A DNA stretch of 64,000 nt from Microlunatus speluncae (GTDB taxonomy: Bacteria > Actinomycetota > Actinomycetes > Propionibacteriales > Propionibacteriaceae), in NCBI RefSeq assembly GCF_009299835.1, contig NZ_VKCZ01000021.1:62001-126000 (forward strand), given 5' to 3'. The notes beneath the pieces are model-generated. The model had not been told where the DNA came from. It ran no database searches and worked only from the letters and a program-made list of their open reading frames with translations. Position 1 is the stretch's first letter. Every line of letters starts with the position of its first letter. Shown here piece by piece: positions 7,868-16,359 of the stretch. Made by a program: the position numbers and the translations under genes.

Positions 7868-10800
7868 GGCAAGTCCTCCTCGACTCCGCCGGTCCGGGTG
7901 ATCAGGCGCACCGGGCCGAACAGCCCGGCACGTCGTTGGCCTGGATAGACCATGGGGGTCGGCGAGGTGTCGTCGAGCTGCCCGGCCAGGGTGTTGAACA
8001 CCACCACCTCGATGGTGTTCTCGCCGATCCGGGTCAGGCCGGTGACGTCGACCGTGTACGGCGACCAGATCCGGGTCCCGGCCGACCGGCCGTTGATCAT
8101 CACCGCCGCCGTGCCGCGGACCCGACCAAGATCGACTTCGGCCGCCGTGTGCGGCCCCAGCTCGAACTCCTGCCGGTAGCGCACACCGCCGGCGAAGCCG
8201 GCCAGGCCCTGCTCGGACCAGTCCCCGGTCCGGATGATCCCGGGGCCGGGACAGTCGAACTCCAGCGGCCCCTGCCAGACGGCTCCGCCGACCGCCCCGC
8301 CGGTCGGTGTGATGATCAACTCGAGCACCCGACCGAGCCGCTCCGGGCCGGCCAACTCGATCAGACCCCGCGCGACCGGCACCGGCCGCCCGTCCAGGAT
8401 CGCGGTGAGTTCGCCGGCCACCGGGTGCAGCCGGACGCTCGTCGCCCCCGGCGGCACGACGGCGCGATAGCTCAGCCGCGGGCGCGGCCCGAACGGATCC
8501 GCGTCCGGTGCGACCGGCAGCACGACGCCGGGGTCGGCGGCCGGGCCGCCGAGCCAGCTGCTGGCCGGCAACGGGTGCGGCCGGGTGCGGGTCTGCACGA
8601 ACCGCGGATCGACCAGCACCCGGCGATCCGGCCGCGCCGGCCGGTCCGGGACGCCGGCCCGCCGCTCCAGCCAGGACCCGTCGGTGATCAGCGGCCGCCG
8701 ATCACCCCCGGCCAGCACCGCCTCGCCGTCGATCAGCATCGCGACCGGGTTGGTCGCCGGGGCGAAGCTCACCTCGATCCGGTTCCGGCCGGCCCGGAGC
8801 AGCCCGCCGACCTCGTACGGCTGGACCCGGGTCCGGCTCCCGTACGGCTCGAAACTGCCGTGGGTGGCGACCGGCCGGCCGTTCACGCTCAGCGTCGCCT
8901 CGCCGACGCTGGCCAGCTGCAGGGTCGCGGCGGCGACCGGTCCATCGAAGCTCAACTCGCGCCGGAAGGTCACGCCGGCATCGGGGTCGGGGCAGCCCAG
9001 CCACTCGGGCCGGCGATAGCTCGCCGGGTCGGTGACCAGCGCCCACGATCCGCGCAGGGTGCCGCCCGCGACGTCGGAACAGCGCAGTTCGAGCAGATTC
9101 GGCCCCGGCGCCGGTTCGACCGGGAAGCAGCGCAGGTAGCCGGCGTCGTCGGGGCCGGCGGGCAGCCGCCGGCCGTTCCACCACACCGCCAGCGCGGCGT
9201 TCGCGCCGACGGCCAGGGTGACCGGCGACCCGGACCGATCGCCCACGTCCACGGTGGTGCGCAGTGCCACCGCGGCCCCCGCGCCGACCGAGTCGACCTG
9301 GAAGAACTCCTCGGGCACCCGGCCGCTCGGCCCGAGGGTCGGCAGGTGCACCGGGTCCTTCTCAATGCCGTGCGACAGCGAGTAGGCGACCGACTCCCAG
9401 CCGTCCCCGCCCAGCGGCCCGCGATGGTCCGGCGGCAACGGCGGCGGCAGCTCCGCCAGCGCGGCCGGGCCGTACCGCCACGCCCACCGGCCGTGCCCGA
9501 CGAGCACGCTCCGCCGCCGGCCGTCGGGCGTCGCCTGGTCGAGCCGCCACTGCCGGACCACGGTCCCCGAGCCCGCGCCCCCTCCGCTCCCTGGGCCTGC
9601 CGAAGGGCCCCGCGGCAGTTGCCCTTCGACAGGCTCAGGGAACGGAGGGGAAGTGGGCTCAGGGAACGGAGGGGAAGTGGGCTCAGGGAACGGAGGGGAA
9701 GTGGGCTCAGGGAACGGAGAGGTCGGGGTGAGCGGGTCGTCCGCGTCCCGAGCCGTCGGTACGAGCTCGGCGGCCCAGACCGGATCCAGCTCGTGCGCCT
9801 CCCCCGGCGAGGCCGGCGCTGGGCCGCCGACCGCCTCGTCCGCCGGCACCCCCGGCCGCCACACCACGACGGCGAGCGGCGTCTGGTCGAACCGGACCTC
9901 GACCCGGCGGCCGTCCGGGTCAGGGCGGTCGGCCAGCGGCGTCGCGGCCCCGCTGTACGGGTCCCACTGCTCGATCGCGGTCGCGTCCGATGGCAGCACG
10001 ATCGTGCTCGTCGCCCGCCAACGGTCCGGATCGAAGTCGTAGCCGCGGTCGGCCAGGTGGTCCCGCCACGACCGGCCCGGGCCGACCGGCGGCTGCCGGG
10101 TCGCGGTACCGTCCGGCGCCGCCGGCAGCACGAGCAGCTCCAGGTCTCCGATCCGGCGGCGCAACGCCAGTTCACCGGTCGCGACCCGCGGCAACAGAGC
10201 CGTGACCTCGATCGGATCGTCGACCCGCAGCACCCGGCCGGACGCCGCCAGCTCGGCCAGCCGGGCGCACGCGACCCGGCCGGTGGTGCTGTCGCTCTCG
10301 TACGGCACCGGGCCGATCACCAGCACCGTGCCGCCGGACTCGGCGAGCGCGACGAGCTGGCTGGCGGTGGTCTCCAGCAACATCGTGCAGTGCGGCACGA
10401 TGACGAGGTCGTACTGCTCGGCGGCGATCGTCAGCCTCCCCGCACCGGTCCGGCCGAGGGCGATCGCCTCGTCGTCGAGCACGTCGAAGTCGGTGCCGGC
10501 GGCGGCCAGCACCCCCGGCTCGGGCCGGAACCAGGACATCCGCCCGGTCAGGGCCAGATAGCTCTGCTGGGCGCGCCGGGCCGGCTCGAGGTCCCGATCG
10601 AGCAGGGTGTGCGCCTGCACGGTGCTGGTCGGATGCAGGACGCCGACGGAGCAGACGTGCCGACCGAGCCCGAGCAGCCGACTGAGCCGGCTGACGGTGT
10701 CGGCGAACAGCCGGTAGTGCGCCCAGTAGGGCTGCCGCCAGCAACTGCTCGGCGGTGCCCATTCGAACCAGCCGCCGCGGGTCGAGTAGTAGACGGCGTG

Positions 10801-13377
10801 CGGGTCGAACAGGGTCGCGCCGGCCAACAGCCAGGGCACCAGCCAGTCGAAGGTCTCCTCCATCGTGCTGCCCCAGCCGGACGAGTGGAACGCCTCGATC
10901 CAGACCCGGCGGCCGCCGTGCAGATGCGCCAGCGAGCTGTGGATCTTGGCATCGCCATGATGATCACTGCCCGGCGCGCTGAACCAGCGGTGGGTCCGCG
11001 GATAGTCGGCGTACTGACGGACGGTGGCCAGCGGCTCGGCCGCCCGCGACGGGCCCTGCTGGTCGCAGCCCAGCAGCAGACCGTGCCGGTGGTGCCAGTC
11101 GTGCAGCGGCTGGAAGAAGGCCTCCTCGGCCAGCTCGGCCCGGACCCGTTGGTAGTCGTGCCGGACCCGCGCCGGCGTCGCCGGACCACCCTCGGGTACG
11201 TCCTCGAAGCCGGGCACATCGTCGAACAGGGCGGCCAGCACCGGCTCGATCCGGTAGCCGCAGCGGCGCCGGAACTCCGCGCCGAAGCCGCGGCTCCAGG
11301 TCGGCACGGAGGGCAGCTCGTCCTGGAAGGTGCCGGCGATCGTCCGGCCGAGCTCGCCGCCGAGCCGGCGCTCGAACTCGCCGTGCACGATGTCGAACAG
11401 GGTCCGGCAGGCCTCCGGGGACAGATAGTCGAAGCCGGTCCGCCGCCGGTAGGCCAGGCTGACCCGGTAGCGCGTGCCGTTCGAAGCATCGGCCGGCACC
11501 GTGCAGGACAGCGCCGCGCGGGCCACCTCGAGCGGGATCGGCGTCCCGACCGGCCGGCCCGCGGAGTCGATCGGGCAGGCCCAACCCGCGATCGCCTCAC
11601 CCAACCCGGCGCAGGTCAGCTCCGCCCGTTCGCCGGGGCCGACCTCGTCCGTCAGCCGCTCCACCGCCTCACCGGCCAGCTCCGGCCGCGCGACCACCAG
11701 GTCGCCCTGCAGGTGGGCGCTGGAGAAGCCGAGCTGGTCGTAGAACCAGAGCCGCGTCCCCCGCCGCCGGGCCTCGCCGACCAGACCGGTCCACAGCTCC
11801 CACCAGCGCTCGGACAGGAACGGCGGGTCGTCGGCCAGCGCACCGTGCGCCGGACCGGTCGGCGCCAGATTGATCACCACCAGGTTGTGCACCCCGCCGG
11901 CGGCGAGCCGGTCGAGCTGCCGGCACAGCCGCGGCAGCGTGACCTCGTCGCCGCTCCACCACCACAACGGGGCCGGCGAGAAGGCCGGGTCGGTCCGGAC
12001 GAACTCGGCGTGCTCCGGGTGCGCCGACGAGCGGCGCTGCGGAGTCTGGGCCGCATCGTTGATCATGCTGCCGTTGATCTTGCTGCCATTGACCCGGTTG
12101 CCGTTGATCACGTTGCCGGTGATCGTCAGCTGCTCGGCGTGCCGGGCGGTGATCGGTACGGTGCCGGAGCTCGGAGCTTCCGACTCGAAGCGGTTGTCGG
12201 TGATCATGACCTCACGGACCGGTCCGCCAGCCACCCCGCGCAGGAAGATCACCTCGTTCGAGGGCTCGCCCCGCAGTCCGGTGAAGATATTGCGGCTGAT
12301 CAGGATCTGCTCGGACAGGATCGGCGCGACCGGGCCCGGCACCGGCCGGACGCTCGGCGGCACCGCGTCGAGATCGGACACGTCGATCGAGAACACCGAG
12401 ACCGCCCGGATCGCGTCCGGCCGGCGCTGGACGAACACGTTGTCGGTGATGATCAGGTTCTTGATCGTCGGGAAGTGGGTGACGCCCTTCCAGCTGCGGT
12501 GATCGTTCAGCGCCTCCGACTCCGCGGTCGGCGGGTCGGGCAGCGGATCGACGACGCGGTTGCCGGTGAAGCTGACGTTCTCGTAGCGGTGGCCTTCGCG
12601 GGTGGAGTGCGCGCCGATCGGGTTCGGGCACGGATAGCTGATCCCGTCCACCTCGCGCGGCAGGAACGAACACCCTTGCACCGAGACGTCGCGGGTGAAC
12701 AGGGCGTCATAGCCGGCGGGATCGTCGGCGACGGACAGCGCACCCCAGCGGGACTGATCGAGCTGGATGCATTCGATCTTGGTGTAGTCGTCGTCCTCCG
12801 GGATCAGGAAACCCTCGAACAGGCAGTCCCGGACCGCGACCCGCTCGCAGCCACAGAGGTCGAGACAGTGCCCGGTGTCGCCCTGGAGCTCGACGAAGGA
12901 ACAGTTCTCGATCAAGACGTCCTGGGCGTGGTGCAGGGCGAAGCCGCAGGCCACGGACCGCCGGGCGAAGCTGCCCCGGAAGGTGAGCCCGTCCACCCGG
13001 ACCCGGCGCACCCCCGACCCGTAGCCGGTGGCCGGCCCGGACAGGCTGACGAAGTAGGCCGCTGCACCGTCGGTCTTGATCAAGGTCGCGCCGGTGCCGT
13101 CGACGTGCAGGTCGTCGGTCAGGCGGAGCGGCTCGTTCAGCAGATACGTCGCCGGCGGGATCAGCAGCGTGCCGCCGCCGGCGGCGGCCACTGCCTCGAG
13201 CGCCGACCGGAACGGGGCGGCGTCGTCGGTGACACCATCACCTCTCGCTCCATGATCACGAACGTCGACGACTGGCCCACCGCGCGGCGGCACCGGCGGC
13301 TCGGTGGCCTGCAGTCGTTGGGCTTCGGCGGCGGGCGGGACGTCGGCAGCCGGAAGCAACACGTCGTCGTGGAGCAC
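7864..13377 (-). CDS. Pectate-lyase-fold / GH106-like rhamnosidase fusion protein
   Basis: A 1,837-residue protein. Residues about 35-440 begin with DHGARGDGVTDDAAPF and continue as a right-handed parallel beta-helix (Pectate_lyase_3 type). From about residue 465 (PLWWWSGDEVTLPRL) the sequence resembles GH106 alpha-L-rhamnosidase-like catalytic domains; TFQDELPSVP may hold a catalytic acid. Residues about 1217-1262 are a low-complexity linker of repeated FPEPTSPP. The C-terminal 550 residues are beta-sandwich domains. No signal peptide is visible, so it may act in the cytoplasm on imported oligosaccharides. The GTG start at 13377 has a weak RBS. The fusion and repeat-derived linker are unusual; the activity is inferred from family. 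Confidence 0.8.
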   Translation of the reverse strand: MLHDDVLLPAADVPPAAEAQRLQATEPPVPPRGGPVVDVRDHGARGDGVTDDAAPFRSALEAVAAAGGGTLLIPPATYLLNEPLRLTDDLHVDGTGATLIKTDGAAAYFVSLSGPATGYGSGVRRVRVDGLTFRGSFARRSVACGFALHHAQDVLIENCSFVELQGDTGHCLDLCGCERVAVRDCLFEGFLIPEDDDYTKIECIQLDQSRWGALSVADDPAGYDALFTRDVSVQGCSFLPREVDGISYPCPNPIGAHSTREGHRYENVSFTGNRVVDPLPDPPTAESEALNDHRSWKGVTHFPTIKNLIITDNVFVQRRPDAIRAVSVFSIDVSDLDAVPPSVRPVPGPVAPILSEQILISRNIFTGLRGEPSNEVIFLRGVAGGPVREVMITDNRFESEAPSSGTVPITARHAEQLTITGNVINGNRVNGSKINGSMINDAAQTPQRRSSAHPEHAEFVRTDPAFSPAPLWWWSGDEVTLPRLCRQLDRLAAGGVHNLVVINLAPTGPAHGALADDPPFLSERWWELWTGLVGEARRRGTRLWFYDQLGFSSAHLQGDLVVARPELAGEAVERLTDEVGPGERAELTCAGLGEAIAGWACPIDSAGRPVGTPIPLEVARAALSCTVPADASNGTRYRVSLAYRRRTGFDYLSPEACRTLFDIVHGEFERRLGGELGRTIAGTFQDELPSVPTWSRGFGAEFRRRCGYRIEPVLAALFDDVPGFEDVPEGGPATPARVRHDYQRVRAELAEEAFFQPLHDWHHRHGLLLGCDQQGPSRAAEPLATVRQYADYPRTHRWFSAPGSDHHGDAKIHSSLAHLHGGRRVWIEAFHSSGWGSTMEETFDWLVPWLLAGATLFDPHAVYYSTRGGWFEWAPPSSCWRQPYWAHYRLFADTVSRLSRLLGLGRHVCSVGVLHPTSTVQAHTLLDRDLEPARRAQQSYLALTGRMSWFRPEPGVLAAAGTDFDVLDDEAIALGRTGAGRLTIAAEQYDLVIVPHCTMLLETTASQLVALAESGGTVLVIGPVPYESDSTTGRVACARLAELAASGRVLRVDDPIEVTALLPRVATGELALRRRIGDLELLVLPAAPDGTATRQPPVGPGRSWRDHLADRGYDFDPDRWRATSTIVLPSDATAIEQWDPYSGAATPLADRPDPDGRRVEVRFDQTPLAVVVWRPGVPADEAVGGPAPASPGEAHELDPVWAAELVPTARDADDPLTPTSPFPEPTSPPFPEPTSPPFPEPTSPPFPEPVEGQLPRGPSAGPGSGGGAGSGTVVRQWRLDQATPDGRRRSVLVGHGRWAWRYGPAALAELPPPLPPDHRGPLGGDGWESVAYSLSHGIEKDPVHLPTLGPSGRVPEEFFQVDSVGAGAAVALRTTVDVGDRSGSPVTLAVGANAALAVWWNGRRLPAGPDDAGYLRCFPVEPAPGPNLLELRCSDVAGGTLRGSWALVTDPASYRRPEWLGCPDPDAGVTFRRELSFDGPVAAATLQLASVGEATLSVNGRPVATHGSFEPYGSRTRVQPYEVGGLLRAGRNRIEVSFAPATNPVAMLIDGEAVLAGGDRRPLITDGSWLERRAGVPDRPARPDRRVLVDPRFVQTRTRPHPLPASSWLGGPAADPGVVLPVAPDADPFGPRPRLSYRAVVPPGATSVRLHPVAGELTAILDGRPVPVARGLIELAGPERLGRVLELIITPTGGAVGGAVWQGPLEFDCPGPGIIRTGDWSEQGLAGFAGGVRYRQEFELGPHTAAEVDLGRVRGTAAVMINGRSAGTRIWSPYTVDVTGLTRIGENTIEVVVFNTLAGQLDDTSPTPMVYPGQRRAGLFGPVRLITRTGGVEEDLP
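9586..9643. repeat. Dispersed inverted repeat inside a coding gene
   Basis: Two arms, 9586-9608 and 9621-9643, form an imperfect 23-bp stem around a 12-nt loop. The right arm is the repeat seen at 34 kb and 46 kb (CTGAGCCTGTCGAAGGG on its complement); the left arm is a diverged copy (CTGGGCCTGCCGAAGGG). The element stays in frame and encodes the residues EPVEGQLPRGPSAGPG of the GH106 fusion linker. Confidence 0.85.
9631..9726. repeat. Four tandem 24-bp units
   Basis: Units start at 9631, 9655, 9679 and 9703; the second and third are identical, the first differs by one base and the fourth decays at its 3' end. The period of 24 keeps the reading frame and encodes the eight-residue repeat TSPPFPEP. 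The array begins within the right arm of the dispersed inverted repeat, so it appears to be a local expansion of that element. Confidence 0.9.
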
Positions 13378-13453
13378 GCCGCCAACTTAAGGAGCCCCAC
13401 CGCGTTTCACCTACGATCATTCGCGGCGGCCCGACCGATCGTCCGGGTAATGC

Positions 13454-14395
13454 TCAGATCGTCCGATGCAGACGCCATTCCTTGGGCGTCACGCCGACCC
13501 GCGCCTTGAACACCCGGGTGAAGTACCAGGGATCGTCGAAGCCGCAGTTCCGGGCCACGATGGCGATCGTCTCGTGGTTCTCGGCCAGCAGCCGCTGGGC
13601 GTGCCGCAGCCGCTGCCGGGTCACCCATTCCAGCGGTGGACAGCCGAGGTGGCGGCGGAACAGCCGGGTCACCGTGGACGGCGAGCACTCGAGCACGCCG
13701 GCCAGATCGGCCAGCGACATCGGCCGGGAAAGATCACGGATGATCCAGACCAGCAGCCCGCGCAGGTGGACGGGCAGCGCCGGATCCTCCTCCGGCCGCG
13801 GCGGCGAATCGGTGGTCAGCTCGACCATCATCAGCAACCCGAGCGACCGGCTCTCCGCGGTGGTCGGATGCCCACGCCGGAACCGTTCGATGATGAACCG
13901 GGCCAGGGCAGCCAACGCCGGCCGATCCGCCTCCGTCGTCGCCGTCACCTCCCGGACCGGCGGCGGCTGCCCGGGCGCCCGGGCCCGTCGCCACTCGACG
14001 TCGTACAACGGCTCGTCTGCCTCGTGCGGCGCCTCGTACGCCAGCGCCTCGGTCGCCCGCTGCCACGGGATGACGTGCACGCCGAAGACGAAGAACGGAT
14101 CCCGCGGATCGGACCGGTAGTCGATCGAGTGGTTCCACGGCATCAGATAGAGCAGTCCCGGCCGCAGCGGATGATCGACTCCGTTGAGCTCGACCACGCC
14201 CCGCCCGGAGTGGCAGCCGACCACGGCGATGCTCTGCACCGAGCCGTAGCTGAGCCGATGCCCGGGCTGGAACTGCGTGTGCCCCGCCTGCACGACGAAC
14301 GGAAACCCGCGCGACCGGTCCCCGGCGGTGGGGACGAGGCTCATCAGGGCCGGCGACGGCAGGTCACTCATCGTGCCCCCATTGTCGCCCACCAC
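13454..14395 (-). CDS. AraC-family transcriptional regulator
   Basis: 313 residues: an N-terminal cupin-like sensing domain (about residues 30-120, with PGHRLSYGSVQSIAVVGCHSG) and a C-terminal AraC DNA-binding domain with two helix-turn-helix units (LADLAGVLECSPSTVTRLFR and the family signature ending in CGFDDPWYFTRVFKARVGVTPKEWR). It sits 76 bp upstream of the pectate-lyase/GH106 gene in the same direction and presumably activates the glycan operon in response to a sugar. An alternative ATG at 14371 (MSDLPS) is possible. It is divergent from the ABC exporter pair. Confidence 0.92.
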   Translation of the reverse strand: MVGDNGGTMSDLPSPALMSLVPTAGDRSRGFPFVVQAGHTQFQPGHRLSYGSVQSIAVVGCHSGRGVVELNGVDHPLRPGLLYLMPWNHSIDYRSDPRDPFFVFGVHVIPWQRATEALAYEAPHEADEPLYDVEWRRARAPGQPPPVREVTATTEADRPALAALARFIIERFRRGHPTTAESRSLGLLMMVELTTDSPPRPEEDPALPVHLRGLLVWIIRDLSRPMSLADLAGVLECSPSTVTRLFRRHLGCPPLEWVTRQRLRHAQRLLAENHETIAIVARNCGFDDPWYFTRVFKARVGVTPKEWRLHRTI

Positions 14396-14547
14396 GGCAA
14401 CGGAAAATGGCTCGCCGCACTGCGTCCGGCCCGGGTACCCTCGGCCTCATCTCCAGGCGAACCCTGGAGTCATTCGGCAATCCGACTGGATCGGCCGAGG
14501 TGACTCCAGCGTGAGCCGCCCCGGTCGTCATCGAAGGGGTGGTCCAG

Positions 14548-16359
14548 ATGTTTCGGCTGTTGAGGTTCGGCTACGGCAACGCTCGTCGCCCGATGATGAT
14601 CCTGATCGCGGTGTCCATGATCATGACCGGGTCGACCCTGACATTGGCGTGGTTGCTGGGGCTGGTGGTCGCTGCCGGCCCATCCGTTTCGGCCGGCAGC
14701 CAGGACGGCACCTTCGGCTGGCTGGTGGCCGCCGTCATCGTGGTGCTGGTCGGCCGATCGGTCCTTCCGGTCGCTCAGCAACTGGCGGCCGCCGAACTGG
14801 CCGTGCGGTTGGACCGTGTCGCCGTGTCCCGGGTGCTGCGCCCGATGCTGGAGCCGCAGCGGATCGACCACCTCGAGGATCCGGCCGTGCAGAACGGGTA
14901 CGCCCACGCGCGGGGCGTGGACCTGACCACGGTCGGCCATGGGCCCGGGCAGGTGGTGTCGCTGCTGGCGTCCCGACTGCTCGTGCTCGGGTCCGCCGCG
15001 CTGATCGGAGTGACCTTCGAATGGTGGCTGCCGCCGCTGCTGATCGGCTCGGTCGCGTTCGTGGAATGGTGGCTGACCCGCTCCACCCGCGCTGAGACGG
15101 CAGCCTGGTCCGGGCAGACGGAGGGGCAGCGGCGGGCGACGTATCTGCAGCAGTTGGCGCTGGTCGAGGGCATCCAGGAGTTGCGCATCTTCGGCCTGGC
15201 CCGGTGGCTGGCCGACCGGCACTCGGCCGAACGAGACGCGGCGCTGTCGCCGGTCCAACGCAGCCGGTGGCAGCTCGCCTGGACCCGGCTGGGCGTGCTC
15301 GGACTCCACCTGGTGGTGCATGCAGCGGCGGTCGTGATCATCGTCAGCGACCTGTGGGCCGGTCAGCTCGACCTCGGTGCGGCCGCGGCAGCAATCTCGG
15401 CCGTGCTGCTGATCGCAGCGGCCGCGGACCCCGGCACGGTGGCCCAGGCTCGACGGGCGGACGCGGCATTCCGCTCGGTCGAATCCCTACCGGCCTTGAT
15501 CGACGCGCACCACCATGATCATGCCGGGGTGACGGTCGATCTTGGACGGGCGCCGGTCAACGGGATCCGGTTCGAGAATGTCGGCTTTCGCTACCCAGGC
15601 CGTGATCAGGACACCCTCCGCGGAGTTGAATTGGAGCTCAGGGCCAATGAGGCGCATGCCCTGGTTGGGATCAACGGTGCCGGTAAGTCCACGCTGGTCA
15701 AGCTTCTCGCCGGTTGCCATCGGCCGACAGCAGGCCGGGTGACGGTCGACGGGATCGACCTTGCCACCCTCGATCCGGCCTCGCTCGAAGCCTGGCAGCG
15801 AAGGATCGCGGCCATCGTCCAGGACTTCGTGCGACTGCCACTTTCCGCGGCGGACAACCTCGCACCCGGCTTCCCAGATCAGGATGGCCGGTCGGAGGCG
15901 ATCATCCGCGCCGCGCGCCGGGCCGGCATCGACGACGCGATCACCAGAATGTCCGGCGGGTGGAGGACGATCCTGGATCGCAGCGCTCCGGGCGGAGCCG
16001 AACTGTCGGGCGGGCAATGGCAGCGGATGGCACTCGCCCGCGCCCTGTTCGCCGTTCAGGACGGTGACGGTGCGGGGCTATTGCTGCTCGATGAGCCGGC
16101 CGCGGCGCTCGATGTCCGCGCCGAGTCGGAGCTGGTGCGGCGCTACCTCGAGCTCACCCGGGGCGTGACCTCGTTGATCATCTCCCACCGCTTCGCCGTG
16201 GTCCGGGCAGCCGATCGCATCTCCGTTCTGCACGACGGAAGGATCGTGGAATCCGGCCGGCACGATGAGTTGATCGCCCGCAACGGCCGCTACGCCACGA
16301 TGTTCCGGGCTCAGGCCGACCGCTACACCGAGGCCGAAGAAGAGACCGATCATGCATGA
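14548..16359 (+). CDS. ABC exporter subunit, fused membrane/ATPase
   Basis: About 603 residues with an N-terminal transmembrane domain and a C-terminal ATPase: Walker A GINGAGKSTLVK, signature LSGGQWQRMAL, Walker B LLLLDEPAAALD and a switch histidine in ISHRFAVV. ATG 14548 was preferred over GTG 14539 because GAAGGGG lies 8 nt before it. The gene overlaps the next exporter gene by 8 bp, so the two likely form a heterodimeric exporter. Both resemble the ABC exporters found with peptide or lipid export systems, but no precursor peptide gene was seen nearby, so the cargo is unknown. Confidence 0.9.
   Translation: MFRLLRFGYGNARRPMMILIAVSMIMTGSTLTLAWLLGLVVAAGPSVSAGSQDGTFGWLVAAVIVVLVGRSVLPVAQQLAAAELAVRLDRVAVSRVLRPMLEPQRIDHLEDPAVQNGYAHARGVDLTTVGHGPGQVVSLLASRLLVLGSAALIGVTFEWWLPPLLIGSVAFVEWWLTRSTRAETAAWSGQTEGQRRATYLQQLALVEGIQELRIFGLARWLADRHSAERDAALSPVQRSRWQLAWTRLGVLGLHLVVHAAAVVIIVSDLWAGQLDLGAAAAAISAVLLIAAAADPGTVAQARRADAAFRSVESLPALIDAHHHDHAGVTVDLGRAPVNGIRFENVGFRYPGRDQDTLRGVELELRANEAHALVGINGAGKSTLVKLLAGCHRPTAGRVTVDGIDLATLDPASLEAWQRRIAAIVQDFVRLPLSAADNLAPGFPDQDGRSEAIIRAARRAGIDDAITRMSGGWRTILDRSAPGGAELSGGQWQRMALARALFAVQDGDGAGLLLLDEPAAALDVRAESELVRRYLELTRGVTSLIISHRFAVVRAADRISVLHDGRIVESGRHDELIARNGRYATMFRAQADRYTEAEEETDHA

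Noticed and set aside
9631..9726. CRISPR-like tandem array
   Set aside because: The 24-bp units are directly adjacent with no spacers, lie in a coding gene and keep frame; no cas genes are nearby.
7936..13509. A 1,857-codon open frame on the plus strand opposite the GH106 fusion gene
   Set aside because: It is antisense to a well-supported gene, has Arg/Gly/Pro-biased composition, no recognisable domain, and arises from GC-rich third codon positions.
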